This document shows, in pieces, positions 1-6,385 of a DNA stretch of 8,714 nt. The notes beneath the pieces were generated by a model that searched no databases, had not been told where the DNA came from, and saw only the letters and a program-made list of their open reading frames with translations. How positions within the stretch are numbered: position 1 is the first letter of the stretch; every line of letters begins with the position of its first letter. The DNA lies in contig DHIR01000128.1 of assembly GCA_002403905.1 (NCBI GenBank), forward strand, positions 1 through 8,714, read 5' to 3'. Source of the DNA: Mucilaginibacter sp. UBA4741. Its GTDB lineage: Bacteria; Bacteroidota; Bacteroidia; Sphingobacteriales; Sphingobacteriaceae. The translations under genes were made by a program, and so were the position numbers.

Positions 1-115
1 TTCAAATCAAAAAATCAAAGAACGAATGTAATATATTATATATCAGTAATTTACATCAATTTGAAAAATATTAACGCATCACCAATATTTTAGGATATAC
101 AAGTTAGTTGCGTGA

Positions 116-160
116 TGATAACACTTATCACAGGCTAAATAATTAGTATATTTAGACATA
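116..160 (+). promoter_or_regulatory. Candidate promoter and dyad upstream of the first gene
   Basis: A perfect 6-bp dyad, TGATAA-cac-TTATCA, lies at 116-130, and a -7-like box TATATTTA (147-154; Bacteroidota consensus TAnnTTTG, one mismatch) lies just before the ATG at 160. If this box is used, the transcript would start within a few bases of the start codon. The dyad could be an operator. No convincing -33 TTTG sits at the right distance, and the whole stretch 1-159 is AT-rich, so this is weak. Confidence 0.25.
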
Positions 161-1104
161 TGAATGTGAGATGCTTGCTTTTTTTGTCCGTTATTATCGT
201 GACAACATGTTTTAATCCACTGATCAGCAGGAACCCCGGACCTATTGCTGACAGGTATTTAAATGATGTTGGTATAGCACAAGATCCGGATGTATTGTAT
301 GCGGAGAACTTTAACGATGGTATCACTAACCTGTTTAGCCGGTATACAGATATTAAAAATCGGGAAGGCATGTCGCTGGATGACAACGATAGACCGGATG
401 GAAGCGTATCGCCGTCTTTAAAGATAACTGGGAATGGCTCATTAAATGATGGGGGCCATTTATACAAGCAATTCAAATCCGGGTTTGATGGCACCATCTA
501 CCTGCGCTATTATGTAAAATACCCCTTGTCTTCAAAGGGATATATACATCATGAGTCGGTATGGATAGGCGGTTACAATCCGGCAACGTCCTATCCAAAT
601 CCACGCGCGAGTATTTGCGATTTGGGCGATAAAAGAATTTCTATTGCATACGAACCTGTTAATGCCCCCAATATGGATACTTATTTATATTGGGGTGATA
701 TGAAAAACAGCGCGCACAGTAGGTGCTATGGCAATGATATGGTTAATGGTAGCCCCAGCGCTCAAAAACTGGAGTGGGACAAATGGATGTGTATTGAACT
801 GATGATAAAAATGAACGACCCTGTGTCTGCTTACAACGGAGAGCTTAAAGTCTGGCAGGATGGCAAAGAAGTAGGTCACTGGGGGCCGGGCTTTCCTAAT
901 GGCTATTGGAATGCAGATTCCTGGATGAATGATCCCGACAAAGCCCCTTTCCCCGGGTTCAGATGGAGAACAGACCCCAATTTAAAGATCAACTACCTCT
1001 GGATTGAATTTTATGACGATACCTCACCTGCCGGACAATCTCATTATATTAAGTTCGCGAATCTGGTAATGGCTAGAAAATATATCGGCCCAATAAAGAA
1101 ATAA
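160..1104 (+). CDS. Secreted jelly-roll-like protein, possibly polysaccharide-active
   Basis: A 314-residue exported protein. Residues 1-17 form a short basic start and hydrophobic core ending in VTTC, a weak lipobox (Thr rather than Gly/Ala/Ser before Cys17), so it may be a lipoprotein or simply secreted. The rest alternates short beta strands with turns rich in Gly, Trp, Tyr and Asp. Notable segments are GTIYLRYYVKY (111-121), HHESVWIGGYNP (130-141), EWDKWMCIELMIKMN (205-219), NGELKVWQDGKEVGHWGPG (226-244) and INYLWIEFYDD (277-287). This pattern recalls concanavalin-like jelly-roll folds of polysaccharide lyases and glucanases, where a W-x-C-x-E strand and an x-W-x-DG turn are frequent; the family is inferred and no catalytic triad can be assigned. 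It ends 20 bp from the convergent operon at 1125 with no terminator hairpin between them. The ATG at 160 is chosen because it directly precedes the signal sequence. Confidence 0.7.
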   Translation: MNVRCLLFLSVIIVTTCFNPLISRNPGPIADRYLNDVGIAQDPDVLYAENFNDGITNLFSRYTDIKNREGMSLDDNDRPDGSVSPSLKITGNGSLNDGGHLYKQFKSGFDGTIYLRYYVKYPLSSKGYIHHESVWIGGYNPATSYPNPRASICDLGDKRISIAYEPVNAPNMDTYLYWGDMKNSAHSRCYGNDMVNGSPSAQKLEWDKWMCIELMIKMNDPVSAYNGELKVWQDGKEVGHWGPGFPNGYWNADSWMNDPDKAPFPGFRWRTDPNLKINYLWIEFYDDTSPAGQSHYIKFANLVMARKYIGPIKK

Positions 1105-1124
1105 AACACTTAAATTTAAACTGG

Positions 1125-2780
1125 CTACTTCACCTCCGCGTCAAAAGCACTATTCAAAATAACACCATTACGCTTGGCTTGTATCCAAATACGGTATTTA
1201 CCTGGTTGTGGGAACGTGTAGGGGAAACTGATCTGATGCGTCATTGAGCCATCTTTCGCAGACGCCATTTCCGGCATATTAACCATTAGCAGTTTATTGC
1301 GCTGGGTTTCATCCATAGCGTTTAAACGGGTTATAAAATGGTTAATGCTATCAGCAAATATGGCCGGCTGCGGTAAATATTTATCCAAAGATTCATGAAA
1401 AGCTATCCTGTCCAGTAACGCCTTTTGCGATGCCATCGAGTAGCTGCCAGCCGGATGCAGGTGTATGTAAACGCTGCCATCATCTTTTAATATTACGGCA
1501 TGCGCCATCATACCCATATAGGGTTCCAGTTTAGCAGGCTTATGGTCGGGGTCTAATATTTCAAACTTGAGCATGGTTAGCTCGTTAGCTTTAATTTGCT
1601 GGCCGGGGCTTTGCATCCAAATAGCGGTAGAGCCATCGTTCAGTTTAGTTTCAACACCCGGCAAGCCGCAAATAGCGGCACCTACCCTGGTGGCGTTTTT
1701 ACTGCCTACCGGATTACTGATGTAATATGTATCGTCTGGATCAGATGCCGGGCCGACGTTTGTTTTAAGACTGGTGTTATGAAATATATTTTCTTTAACC
1801 ACCAATGTATCTACAATGGTTTCGGCAAAACCGCTTAGGCGGGTTATATCCGCATAAACCCAATAAGTACCGGCTGGTAGGTCAGGCACTTTAGCTACAA
1901 ACGTAACCGAATCTAAACGGCGCGGGTGTAAGTGTGCAAATACGTCCAGATCGCCGGCTTTTATCAGGAACAGGTGCATCAGCTTGCCATGATCGGGCAC
2001 CAGGTAATTCATTTTACGGGTGATATTCATACGGCGACTGCGCCCCATATTATTTAGTTGGGGGGTATCAACGGTCAGTGTAAGCGTGCCGTTTTGTGCG
2101 TCTACTTTTGTAGTGGCCCGCAATGGCCTGTATAAAAATTTATTATAGCTATCAGCTGCCGAGTTCCACCAGGCCCGCCCGCCCCAAAGTATCAGTATCA
2201 ATATTACCAGCGCGCTAATGCTGCCAAAAATACGGCGCCTGCGTAACCGTTTGGTCATTTCCTCACCTGGGTTAAGCTGGCTATCACCCACGCTCGAACT
2301 AATAATAGTCACCATCAGCAACACCAAAAAAATCGACATGGCTAACAAGCCCCAGCCCAAACTGGCAGGCATTGATCTTTTAGCTGTCGATACGGCCATA
2401 ACCGGTACCAATACGGTGCCCTTGCCTTTTGGCCCGTCAACCATCACTTCAATGCTTGAGGTGCCGATGTTCATGAACCATATTTTTACATCAAAGCGGC
2501 CCGGTTGGGTGTCTGATGGTTTGGCCAGATCGGCGCGTGGGGTGCCGTCTGTTCCGGCGCTCCAGTATACAGGTTTGGCGCTTACATGTACGCCCTTAAC
2601 ACCATCTTCCAGGTAAACGGTTACCATGGCGGTGCCGGGTATTACGTCGGGTGGGGTAATGCTTATTATCACTTTATAGGGGCCGGCATTGCCCTCGAAA
2701 GTTACGCCGGGACTGCCTACGTGCGCGTAGCTTATATATGCCGTTAAAAGCAGTGCGATGCAAAGAATAATTTTCTTCAT
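1125..2780 (-). CDS. Exported PmoB-like / YtkA-FixH-like two-helix protein with duplicated His-rich beta modules
   Basis: A 551-residue protein, second gene of the operon. A signal peptide (1-19, ending SYA) would leave His20 as the mature N-terminus (HVGSPG), as in His-brace copper proteins and PmoB. Residues 20-130 form a YtkA/FixH-like beta domain (PPDVIPGTA, 43-51). Two membrane helices follow (about 142-162 and 186-204), joined by an Arg-rich cytoplasmic loop (KRLRRRR, 177-183). The C-terminal part holds two related modules: H269-x13-H283-L-H285-P followed by AGTYWVYADI, and H427-x12-H440-L-H442-P followed by PGKYRIWIQA. M[H]-x-HLHP modules are familiar from metal-handling proteins of Bacteroidota. 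Beta domain, helix hairpin, beta domains is also the layout of PmoB, but PmoB keeps its His-x-His in the N-terminal domain, whereas here both are C-terminal. Copper binding is inferred; enzymatic role unknown. The start lies 8 bp after the upstream stop, suggesting co-transcription. Confidence 0.75.
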   Translation of the reverse strand: MKKIILCIALLLTAYISYAHVGSPGVTFEGNAGPYKVIISITPPDVIPGTAMVTVYLEDGVKGVHVSAKPVYWSAGTDGTPRADLAKPSDTQPGRFDVKIWFMNIGTSSIEVMVDGPKGKGTVLVPVMAVSTAKRSMPASLGWGLLAMSIFLVLLMVTIISSSVGDSQLNPGEEMTKRLRRRRIFGSISALVILILILWGGRAWWNSAADSYNKFLYRPLRATTKVDAQNGTLTLTVDTPQLNNMGRSRRMNITRKMNYLVPDHGKLMHLFLIKAGDLDVFAHLHPRRLDSVTFVAKVPDLPAGTYWVYADITRLSGFAETIVDTLVVKENIFHNTSLKTNVGPASDPDDTYYISNPVGSKNATRVGAAICGLPGVETKLNDGSTAIWMQSPGQQIKANELTMLKFEILDPDHKPAKLEPYMGMMAHAVILKDDGSVYIHLHPAGSYSMASQKALLDRIAFHESLDKYLPQPAIFADSINHFITRLNAMDETQRNKLLMVNMPEMASAKDGSMTHQISFPYTFPQPGKYRIWIQAKRNGVILNSAFDAEVK

Positions 2781-2788
2781 GATAAGAT

Positions 2789-3961
2789 TTACCGTTTAAC
2801 TGATTTCATCCAACGGCCCCAGGTTAAGCCCAGCCATGACGACAGGATGCCTAATACAACAGCTATAGTCAAGCCGGTTGCCAATACGGTGCCATCTTCA
2901 ACATTATAAGGCGCAAATGCATAGCGGTATTGGAAAGCCGGATCAGCACCAAAGTACCATGATGTGGTACCAAAGAACCAGTTGCGGGCATATTCGGTAG
3001 TTAAAAAATCGCCGAATGGCCACTGTACGGCAAATAGTACCAATGTAAAAGCCACGCCTAATGCCAGGGCCTTAACAATAGGTTTTTGATTTTGTAAACG
3101 CTGGTTCAGCCAATCAATAACCAAGGCCGGGAATATCAGCAGCAACGGAAAATGAAATGCCTGATAATGGGTGATATGGTTAAATACCGGCCCCAGTTTT
3201 GGTTCGGCGTGGAATATTGGTAGTATCCATACCATAGCTGCCATCACTATGCTGTAAACAGCAGCCATCCGCGTAGCGCCCCATTTACTGGTTGATGCCC
3301 GCGATATGGCCACCAAAAACAACGGAAACAAGCCCGATGCCACCTGGTAAAACAAAGTTTTGTGCATGGCGTAGCGGCCAAGGTACTCGGATGCGATGGT
3401 AAATAACATCACCAATAAAAACCCTGAGGATAACATAAAACACCACGATATAGCTTTGGCAGAATAAGTATTTACTGCGGATGAGCGATTTTGCAGCGCC
3501 ATTACACTTACCATGGCTCCAAATTGTATAGTTATCATTCCCAGTAAAAGTACGGTATGCGGCGGCGAAAGTATCTGTACATCCAACCCAAAGGTATTAT
3601 GCCACCAGTCGTCAAACGGCGCAGAGGTGATCATAGCAAAAGCGCCCCAGATGCAAAACAAGGCTCCTAGCGATCCATAAAATACTTTCCAGAAATTTAT
3701 AGACTGCTGTTTTTCCTCGCTACGACCGGCAAAGGTTAAGCGTAACACATAGTAGCCCGAGAATAACCCTGATGTTATAGCTCCAATATAAGTAGCTAAA
3801 TGCGGCGGCGAGAACAGACCATCGCGGCCAATGCTGGTATGCCATGAAATATCCCAGATAAGCCCCACCGTAATACAAAACGATGCAAACACAACTGCAT
3901 AAATATAAACAGGCAGCGTGCGGGTGGTAGTATGGCTTGGCGATAAGGTAATAGTGCTCAT
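2789..3961 (-). CDS. Multi-pass membrane protein with two PmoC/AmoC-like copper-site motifs
   Basis: A 390-residue integral membrane protein with about ten helices (roughly 18-36, 55-77, 92-112, 134-156, 171-190, 203-219, 232-250, 270-284, 296-314, 359-380). Two matching motifs stand out at helix boundaries. The first is D37-x2-W-H41-x4-R-D-x2-F-S-P-P-H54. The second is D117-x2-W-H121-x5-D-x4-S-P-P-H135. Recalled spacing of PmoC sites is D156/H160/H173 (CuC) and N227/H231/H245 (CuD), so both histidine spacings match exactly, and PmoC/AmoC also carry R-D-x2-F-T-P-S-H. A further His cluster is H251, H262, H265 and H270. The protein is longer than PmoC (about 290 residues) and starts nearer the first site; its last ~240 residues have no assigned relative. 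It leads the operon, followed after 8 bp by the PmoB-like gene, echoing pmoC-A-B order without pmoA. What is seen is the motif and topology; copper binding and homology are inferred. It could instead be a copper transporter or chaperone. Confidence 0.75.
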   Translation of the reverse strand: MSTITLSPSHTTTRTLPVYIYAVVFASFCITVGLIWDISWHTSIGRDGLFSPPHLATYIGAITSGLFSGYYVLRLTFAGRSEEKQQSINFWKVFYGSLGALFCIWGAFAMITSAPFDDWWHNTFGLDVQILSPPHTVLLLGMITIQFGAMVSVMALQNRSSAVNTYSAKAISWCFMLSSGFLLVMLFTIASEYLGRYAMHKTLFYQVASGLFPLFLVAISRASTSKWGATRMAAVYSIVMAAMVWILPIFHAEPKLGPVFNHITHYQAFHFPLLLIFPALVIDWLNQRLQNQKPIVKALALGVAFTLVLFAVQWPFGDFLTTEYARNWFFGTTSWYFGADPAFQYRYAFAPYNVEDGTVLATGLTIAVVLGILSSWLGLTWGRWMKSVKR

Positions 3962-3971
3962 TGAGATCAGG

Positions 3972-3993
3972 GTTTGTTTTAATTAACGCAAAC
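3972..3993 (-). promoter_or_regulatory. Imperfect 22-bp dyad just upstream of the copper-like operon
   Basis: GTTTG and CAAAC arms flank a TTAATTAA core, with a CG/AA mismatch between them. It ends 10 bp before the operon's ATG at 3961, in the 5' leader. It could be an operator, but AT-rich palindromes arise easily. A TATGGTTTG string overlaps it on the minus strand and resembles a -7 box with one extra spacer base, so no firm promoter is called. Confidence 0.25.
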
Positions 3994-4042
3994 CATAGTT
4001 TTACGTTGACCGAAGCACTAAGGTACATCAAAACTTAAACAT

Positions 4043-4070
4043 AAAAAAGCCCTGCGAATGCAGAGCTTTT
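4043..4070 (-). terminator. Intrinsic terminator of the Pro/Glu-rich small gene
   Basis: AAAAGC-C-CTGC and GCAG-A-GCTTTT form a stem of ten pairs with one C/A mismatch around a GAAT loop. Read on the minus strand it ends in a run of six T. It starts about 20 bp after the stop codon at 4091, so it most likely ends that gene's transcript and insulates the operon starting at 3961. The shorter T run on the plus strand serves no plus-strand gene. Confidence 0.7.
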
Positions 4071-4090
4071 AATAAATAATTAGCTTTAAG

Positions 4091-4261
4091 CTATACATCA
4101 CCAACCTCTTTTTGGATGGATGGTGGCGGTAGCTCCTGTGGCACTTCCTCAATTTCTTTTTCCGGCAGATGTGGTTGCGGGTCTTCCGGCTGTTTTACTT
4201 CGGGGCGCTCAGGTGGTACCGGCATTTCATCAGGTTCGTTGGGTATGGTTTGCTTTTTCAT
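4091..4261 (-). CDS. Small Pro/Glu-rich protein, function unknown
   Basis: A 56-residue open frame from ATG at 4261 to TAG at 4091, beginning MKKQTIPNEPDEMPVPPERP and ending QKEVGDV. About a third of the residues are proline and many are glutamate; there is no signal peptide or membrane helix, so it is probably disordered and cytoplasmic. Proline-rich MKKQ.IP-type small proteins are, as I recall, frequent in Bacteroidota genomes, without known function. Support for a real gene: a start codon, low complexity of a coherent kind, and a terminator 20 bp after the stop. It is divergent from the stress-protein gene at 4365, sharing a 103-bp upstream region. The opposite strand here reads as a Gly/Ser/Cys-rich frame that is a mirror of this proline coding. 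Confidence 0.65.
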   Translation of the reverse strand: MKKQTIPNEPDEMPVPPERPEVKQPEDPQPHLPEKEIEEVPQELPPPSIQKEVGDV

Positions 4262-4364
4262 GGTATTAATAAAATACAGAATAAGCCAATATTGTTTCAG
4301 TTAACAGGCGATGACACCTGCAAAAAAGTCACAAACAATTTAAGCCTTTGTTTATTATGTAATT

Positions 4365-4703
4365 ATGATAACAGTGATAGGCATATTTGAAAACCCTGAG
4401 CTTGCAGACGAAGCCAGCTCTTATCTTTTAGCTAACGACTTTGAAAGCGAAAATATAGATATCCATACACATGCTGACGAGCCCGAAACGGACCGCATAG
4501 ATAACTTTTTTAGTCATCTTTTTGAAAACGAAAAAGAAGCCACGCATTATGAATCATTAGGAAGAAACGGGTCGATTGTAACTATACACGCCGCCTCAAC
4601 CCGCGAGGCGCAGGAAGCCGTAGATGTTTTTAACCAATATGGCGCGGTAGAAGTTGATGCATCTGCAAACGATACGCGTAGTTTGGTTATAGACCAGGTG
4701 TAG
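4365..4703 (+). CDS. YflT-like general-stress-protein relative
   Basis: A 112-residue soluble protein with no signal peptide or membrane segment. It opens MITVIGIFENPELADEASSY, the beta-strand-then-helix start typical of YflT/GSP17M-type heat-induced stress proteins (TVVGxF...A..A...L...GF). Next comes a middle segment DNFFSHLFENEKEATHY (46-62), then SIVTIHAASTREAQEAVDVF (69-88), where a second strand and helix restore the ferredoxin-like half. The length matches one such domain plus a short acidic tail ending in SLVIDQV. It is strongly acidic (many Asp/Glu). The biochemical role of the family is not established; members are usually induced by general stress. The start is the first ATG, 103 bp from the divergent small gene. 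No terminator is visible after it; the next gene begins 90 bp on and has its own -7 box. Confidence 0.6.
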   Translation: MITVIGIFENPELADEASSYLLANDFESENIDIHTHADEPETDRIDNFFSHLFENEKEATHYESLGRNGSIVTIHAASTREAQEAVDVFNQYGAVEVDASANDTRSLVIDQV

Positions 4704-4745
4704 CCCAGGATATGCGTTTAAAATAACCACCCACTTTTGTTTAGC

Positions 4746-4753
4746 TATTTTTG
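4746..4753 (+). promoter_or_regulatory. Candidate -7 box of the 4794 gene
   Basis: TATTTTTG fits the Bacteroidota -7 consensus TAnnTTTG completely and lies 40 bp before the ATG at 4794, which would give a leader of about 30-35 bases. No TTTG lies 17-20 bp upstream; the only upstream candidates are TTTA at 4717 (too far) and TTTG at 4736 (too near), so confidence is limited. Confidence 0.4.
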
Positions 4754-4793
4754 TAAGTTAGTACCACGATGAGTATATAACCTTCAATAATAC

Positions 4794-6053
4794 ATGAACA
4801 CTAATCCGGGCAAATTAATTTTAAAGATCAAGATCTTATTTTGTGGATTAGGCGCGTTTTACCTTTTTGGTATAACGCCTGCAATGGCCCAAAAAATGAT
4901 CGTCGAAAACCTGGAGGGGCCGGTTACTGCGAACGAGATCAATGCGTTTAAGGCTCATATCAAAACAATCCCTGCACCACCCGGAAACGGCAATATATGG
5001 GTTTTTGGCAACGGCGGCAAAAGCATTGAAGCTTGCGGGTTAATGTACGAGGTATCGCACGACACAGAGATTCTGGACCGTATGATCTATTATTGCGATG
5101 AAATGTTATCGCGCCGCAACGATATCTGGCCTGCTGATAAAGGCGGGCAAAAAACGGCTTGGACGAGTAAAGTCGAACCTGTTTGGCCATCATCAAACCC
5201 TGATGTAAGCCCTGCGGGTGCGGGTGTTGAACAAGGCGATGAAATTGCCCACATGGCCTTTTGCGCCAAACTTATATTACAAAACCCGGCATTATGGAAT
5301 TTAAAAGTGGAGGTTGGTGATACCTACCAGTTTGGCACAACCTATAAACAGCGCGCCCTGAAATATATTAAAGAAGGCGACTACGTGATTGATAACTGGA
5401 TACTGCCCCATTTTATCCGCGCAAGCGAAAACAACCACTACTACTTTCCGGGTGCGCCCAATACTTATAAACCTAATGACCCTGCACCCTGGAACCAAGC
5501 CTGGATGGTTACCAATGCTTTAGTGCGGCTGGTGCAATGCCATTTACTATTGAAAGATGCTGCTGAAAGAATAACAAGCTATGATGCAATAGTTCAACCC
5601 AACATTGATTGGTTCAGGGCAAATTGCAAACCTGCTACATCTGCCAAAGGGACGGCCTGCTATACCTGGGCCTATGCCTACCCAAAAGGGATGGAAGATA
5701 CTAACCACGCCGCTTATGATAGCGAGGGCCTTTGGATAGCTTACGATAGCGGCAGGTATAATTTAACATTCAATGATGTTGTACCTTATGCCAATACCTA
5801 TTGCGATGTGGTGATGGGCACTCTAACCAACGGCAAGTTTGCCGGCAGGGTTGATGGCACAACCGGCACCGGGCACGGCGGCGGCGATAACTATGTACGC
5901 GATGAATATCTTTATCTTACCGAGTTTAGGCCGGATATGTTTATAGAAATGGCGCAAACAGAGATCAATACCAATAAAGTAGCTGTATCAATGCCCATAA
6001 CTGCCCGACTGCTTTGGGAAAAAGATCGCCGGTTTAAAAAGAAAAGTAAATAG
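4794..6053 (+). CDS. Secreted, probably helical-barrel protein; putative polysaccharide-active enzyme
   Basis: A 419-residue protein. A basic start and hydrophobic stretch (residues 8-31) ends in AMA-Q33, a good signal-peptidase I site, so the mature form is about 387 residues. The body is mainly amphipathic helices with conserved-looking aromatic loops, the pattern of (alpha/alpha) toroids in polysaccharide lyases and glycoside hydrolases. Segments that look family-defining are GNGNIWVFGNGGKSIEACGL (64-83), VEPVWPSSNP (127-136), AGAGVEQGDEIAHMAFCAKL (141-160), PWNQAWMVTNALVRL (232-246), TNHAAYDSEGLWIAYDSGRY (303-322) and the Gly/His loop TGTGHGGGDNYVRDEY (357-372). His305, Asp309 and His361 are plausible active-site residues, but this is a guess from context. 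The C-terminus is very basic (RRFKKKSK). It resembles secreted hypothetical proteins I recall from bacteria and fungi; no EC activity can be assigned. It probably has its own promoter (box at 4746). Confidence 0.65.
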   Translation: MNTNPGKLILKIKILFCGLGAFYLFGITPAMAQKMIVENLEGPVTANEINAFKAHIKTIPAPPGNGNIWVFGNGGKSIEACGLMYEVSHDTEILDRMIYYCDEMLSRRNDIWPADKGGQKTAWTSKVEPVWPSSNPDVSPAGAGVEQGDEIAHMAFCAKLILQNPALWNLKVEVGDTYQFGTTYKQRALKYIKEGDYVIDNWILPHFIRASENNHYYFPGAPNTYKPNDPAPWNQAWMVTNALVRLVQCHLLLKDAAERITSYDAIVQPNIDWFRANCKPATSAKGTACYTWAYAYPKGMEDTNHAAYDSEGLWIAYDSGRYNLTFNDVVPYANTYCDVVMGTLTNGKFAGRVDGTTGTGHGGGDNYVRDEYLYLTEFRPDMFIEMAQTEINTNKVAVSMPITARLLWEKDRRFKKKSK

Positions 6054-6146
6054 CATACAATATAAGATTGCTTTAAGAGCCATCGGCCAATGTCATTGAG
6101 TTAAGGAGGAAGCGTTTTGTTTCATCTGGAATATGATTATTCCAAC

Positions 6147-6202
6147 TGTAAACCTATACCTGTATAAGACCAAGTGTAAACCTATAGACGTATAAGACCC
6201 CC
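6147..6202. repeat. Two tandem 28-bp direct repeats
   Basis: Unit 1 (6147-6174) and unit 2 (6175-6202) share TGTAAACCTATA, then three or four differing bases, then GTATAAGACC. Each unit contains a small dyad (TATAC-ct-GTATA; TATA-gacg-TATA with fewer pairs). The same TGTAAACCTA word recurs at 7066-7075 in the trp leader. Two copies without spacers are not a CRISPR array; paired protein-binding sites or a short intergenic repeat are possible. Confidence 0.7.
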
Positions 6203-6241
6203 ACCAGGGGAATCGCTTTTAAAACTCCATGCTTATTAGGA

Positions 6242-6256
6242 GGCTCCGCCGGAGCC
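6242..6256. repeat. CTCCGCCGGAG palindrome, copy 1
   Basis: GGCTCCG-C-CGGAGCC, a perfect 7-bp-arm palindrome. It shares a 19-bp arm, starting AGGAGG, with copy 3 in inverse orientation. Such GC-rich palindromes stand out in this AT-rich spacer and resemble dispersed REP-type units. Confidence 0.75.
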
Positions 6257-6287
6257 GTTAGTTATATTTGTTCATGCTATAAACAGG

Positions 6288-6304
6288 AGACTCCGCCGGA
6301 GTCT
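6288..6304. repeat. CTCCGCCGGAG palindrome, copy 2
   Basis: AGACTCCG-C-CGGAGTCT, a perfect 8-bp-arm palindrome. Compared with copies 1 and 3 it has a G-to-A change in the left arm and the matching C-to-T change in the right arm, so pairing is kept. This compensatory pair suggests that the hairpin itself is under selection. Confidence 0.75.
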
Positions 6305-6368
6305 TTGATCGAAAACTACAATAGTTCCAGCTGAACTATCTGTTTATAGCCTAAAGATGATGTTTGAA

Positions 6369-6385
6369 AGGCTCCGGCGGAGCCT
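6369..6385. repeat. CTCCGCCGGAG palindrome, copy 3 (inverse)
   Basis: AGGCTCCG-G-CGGAGCCT, a perfect 8-bp-arm palindrome. On the minus strand it reads like copies 1 and 2 with the same ACAGGAG lead. Copies 1 and 3 can pair with each other across the element, giving a long cruciform or RNA hairpin. Confidence 0.75.

Noticed and set aside
2218..2616. Plus-strand 132-codon frame inside the PmoB-like gene
   Set aside because: No recognisable domain or signal; lies entirely within a well-supported gene on the other strand.
3720..4031. Minus-strand 103-codon frame with hydrophobic stretches
   Set aside because: It overlaps the membrane-protein gene in another frame; its hydrophobicity follows from the T-rich codons of the real gene, which has the conserved motifs.
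4116..4304. Gly/Ser/Cys-rich plus-strand frame
   Set aside because: It is the mirror of the Pro/Glu-rich minus-strand gene; the composition comes from proline codons read on the opposite strand, and the terminator fits the minus strand better.
6098..6132. AAGGAGG as a ribosome binding site for a hidden small gene
   Set aside because: The first ATG after it is about 25 bp away and has no sustained frame; ribosome binding sites of this type are rare in this phylum.
6147..6202. Possible CRISPR remnant
   Set aside because: Only two units, directly adjacent without spacers, differing in the centre, and no cas gene nearby.
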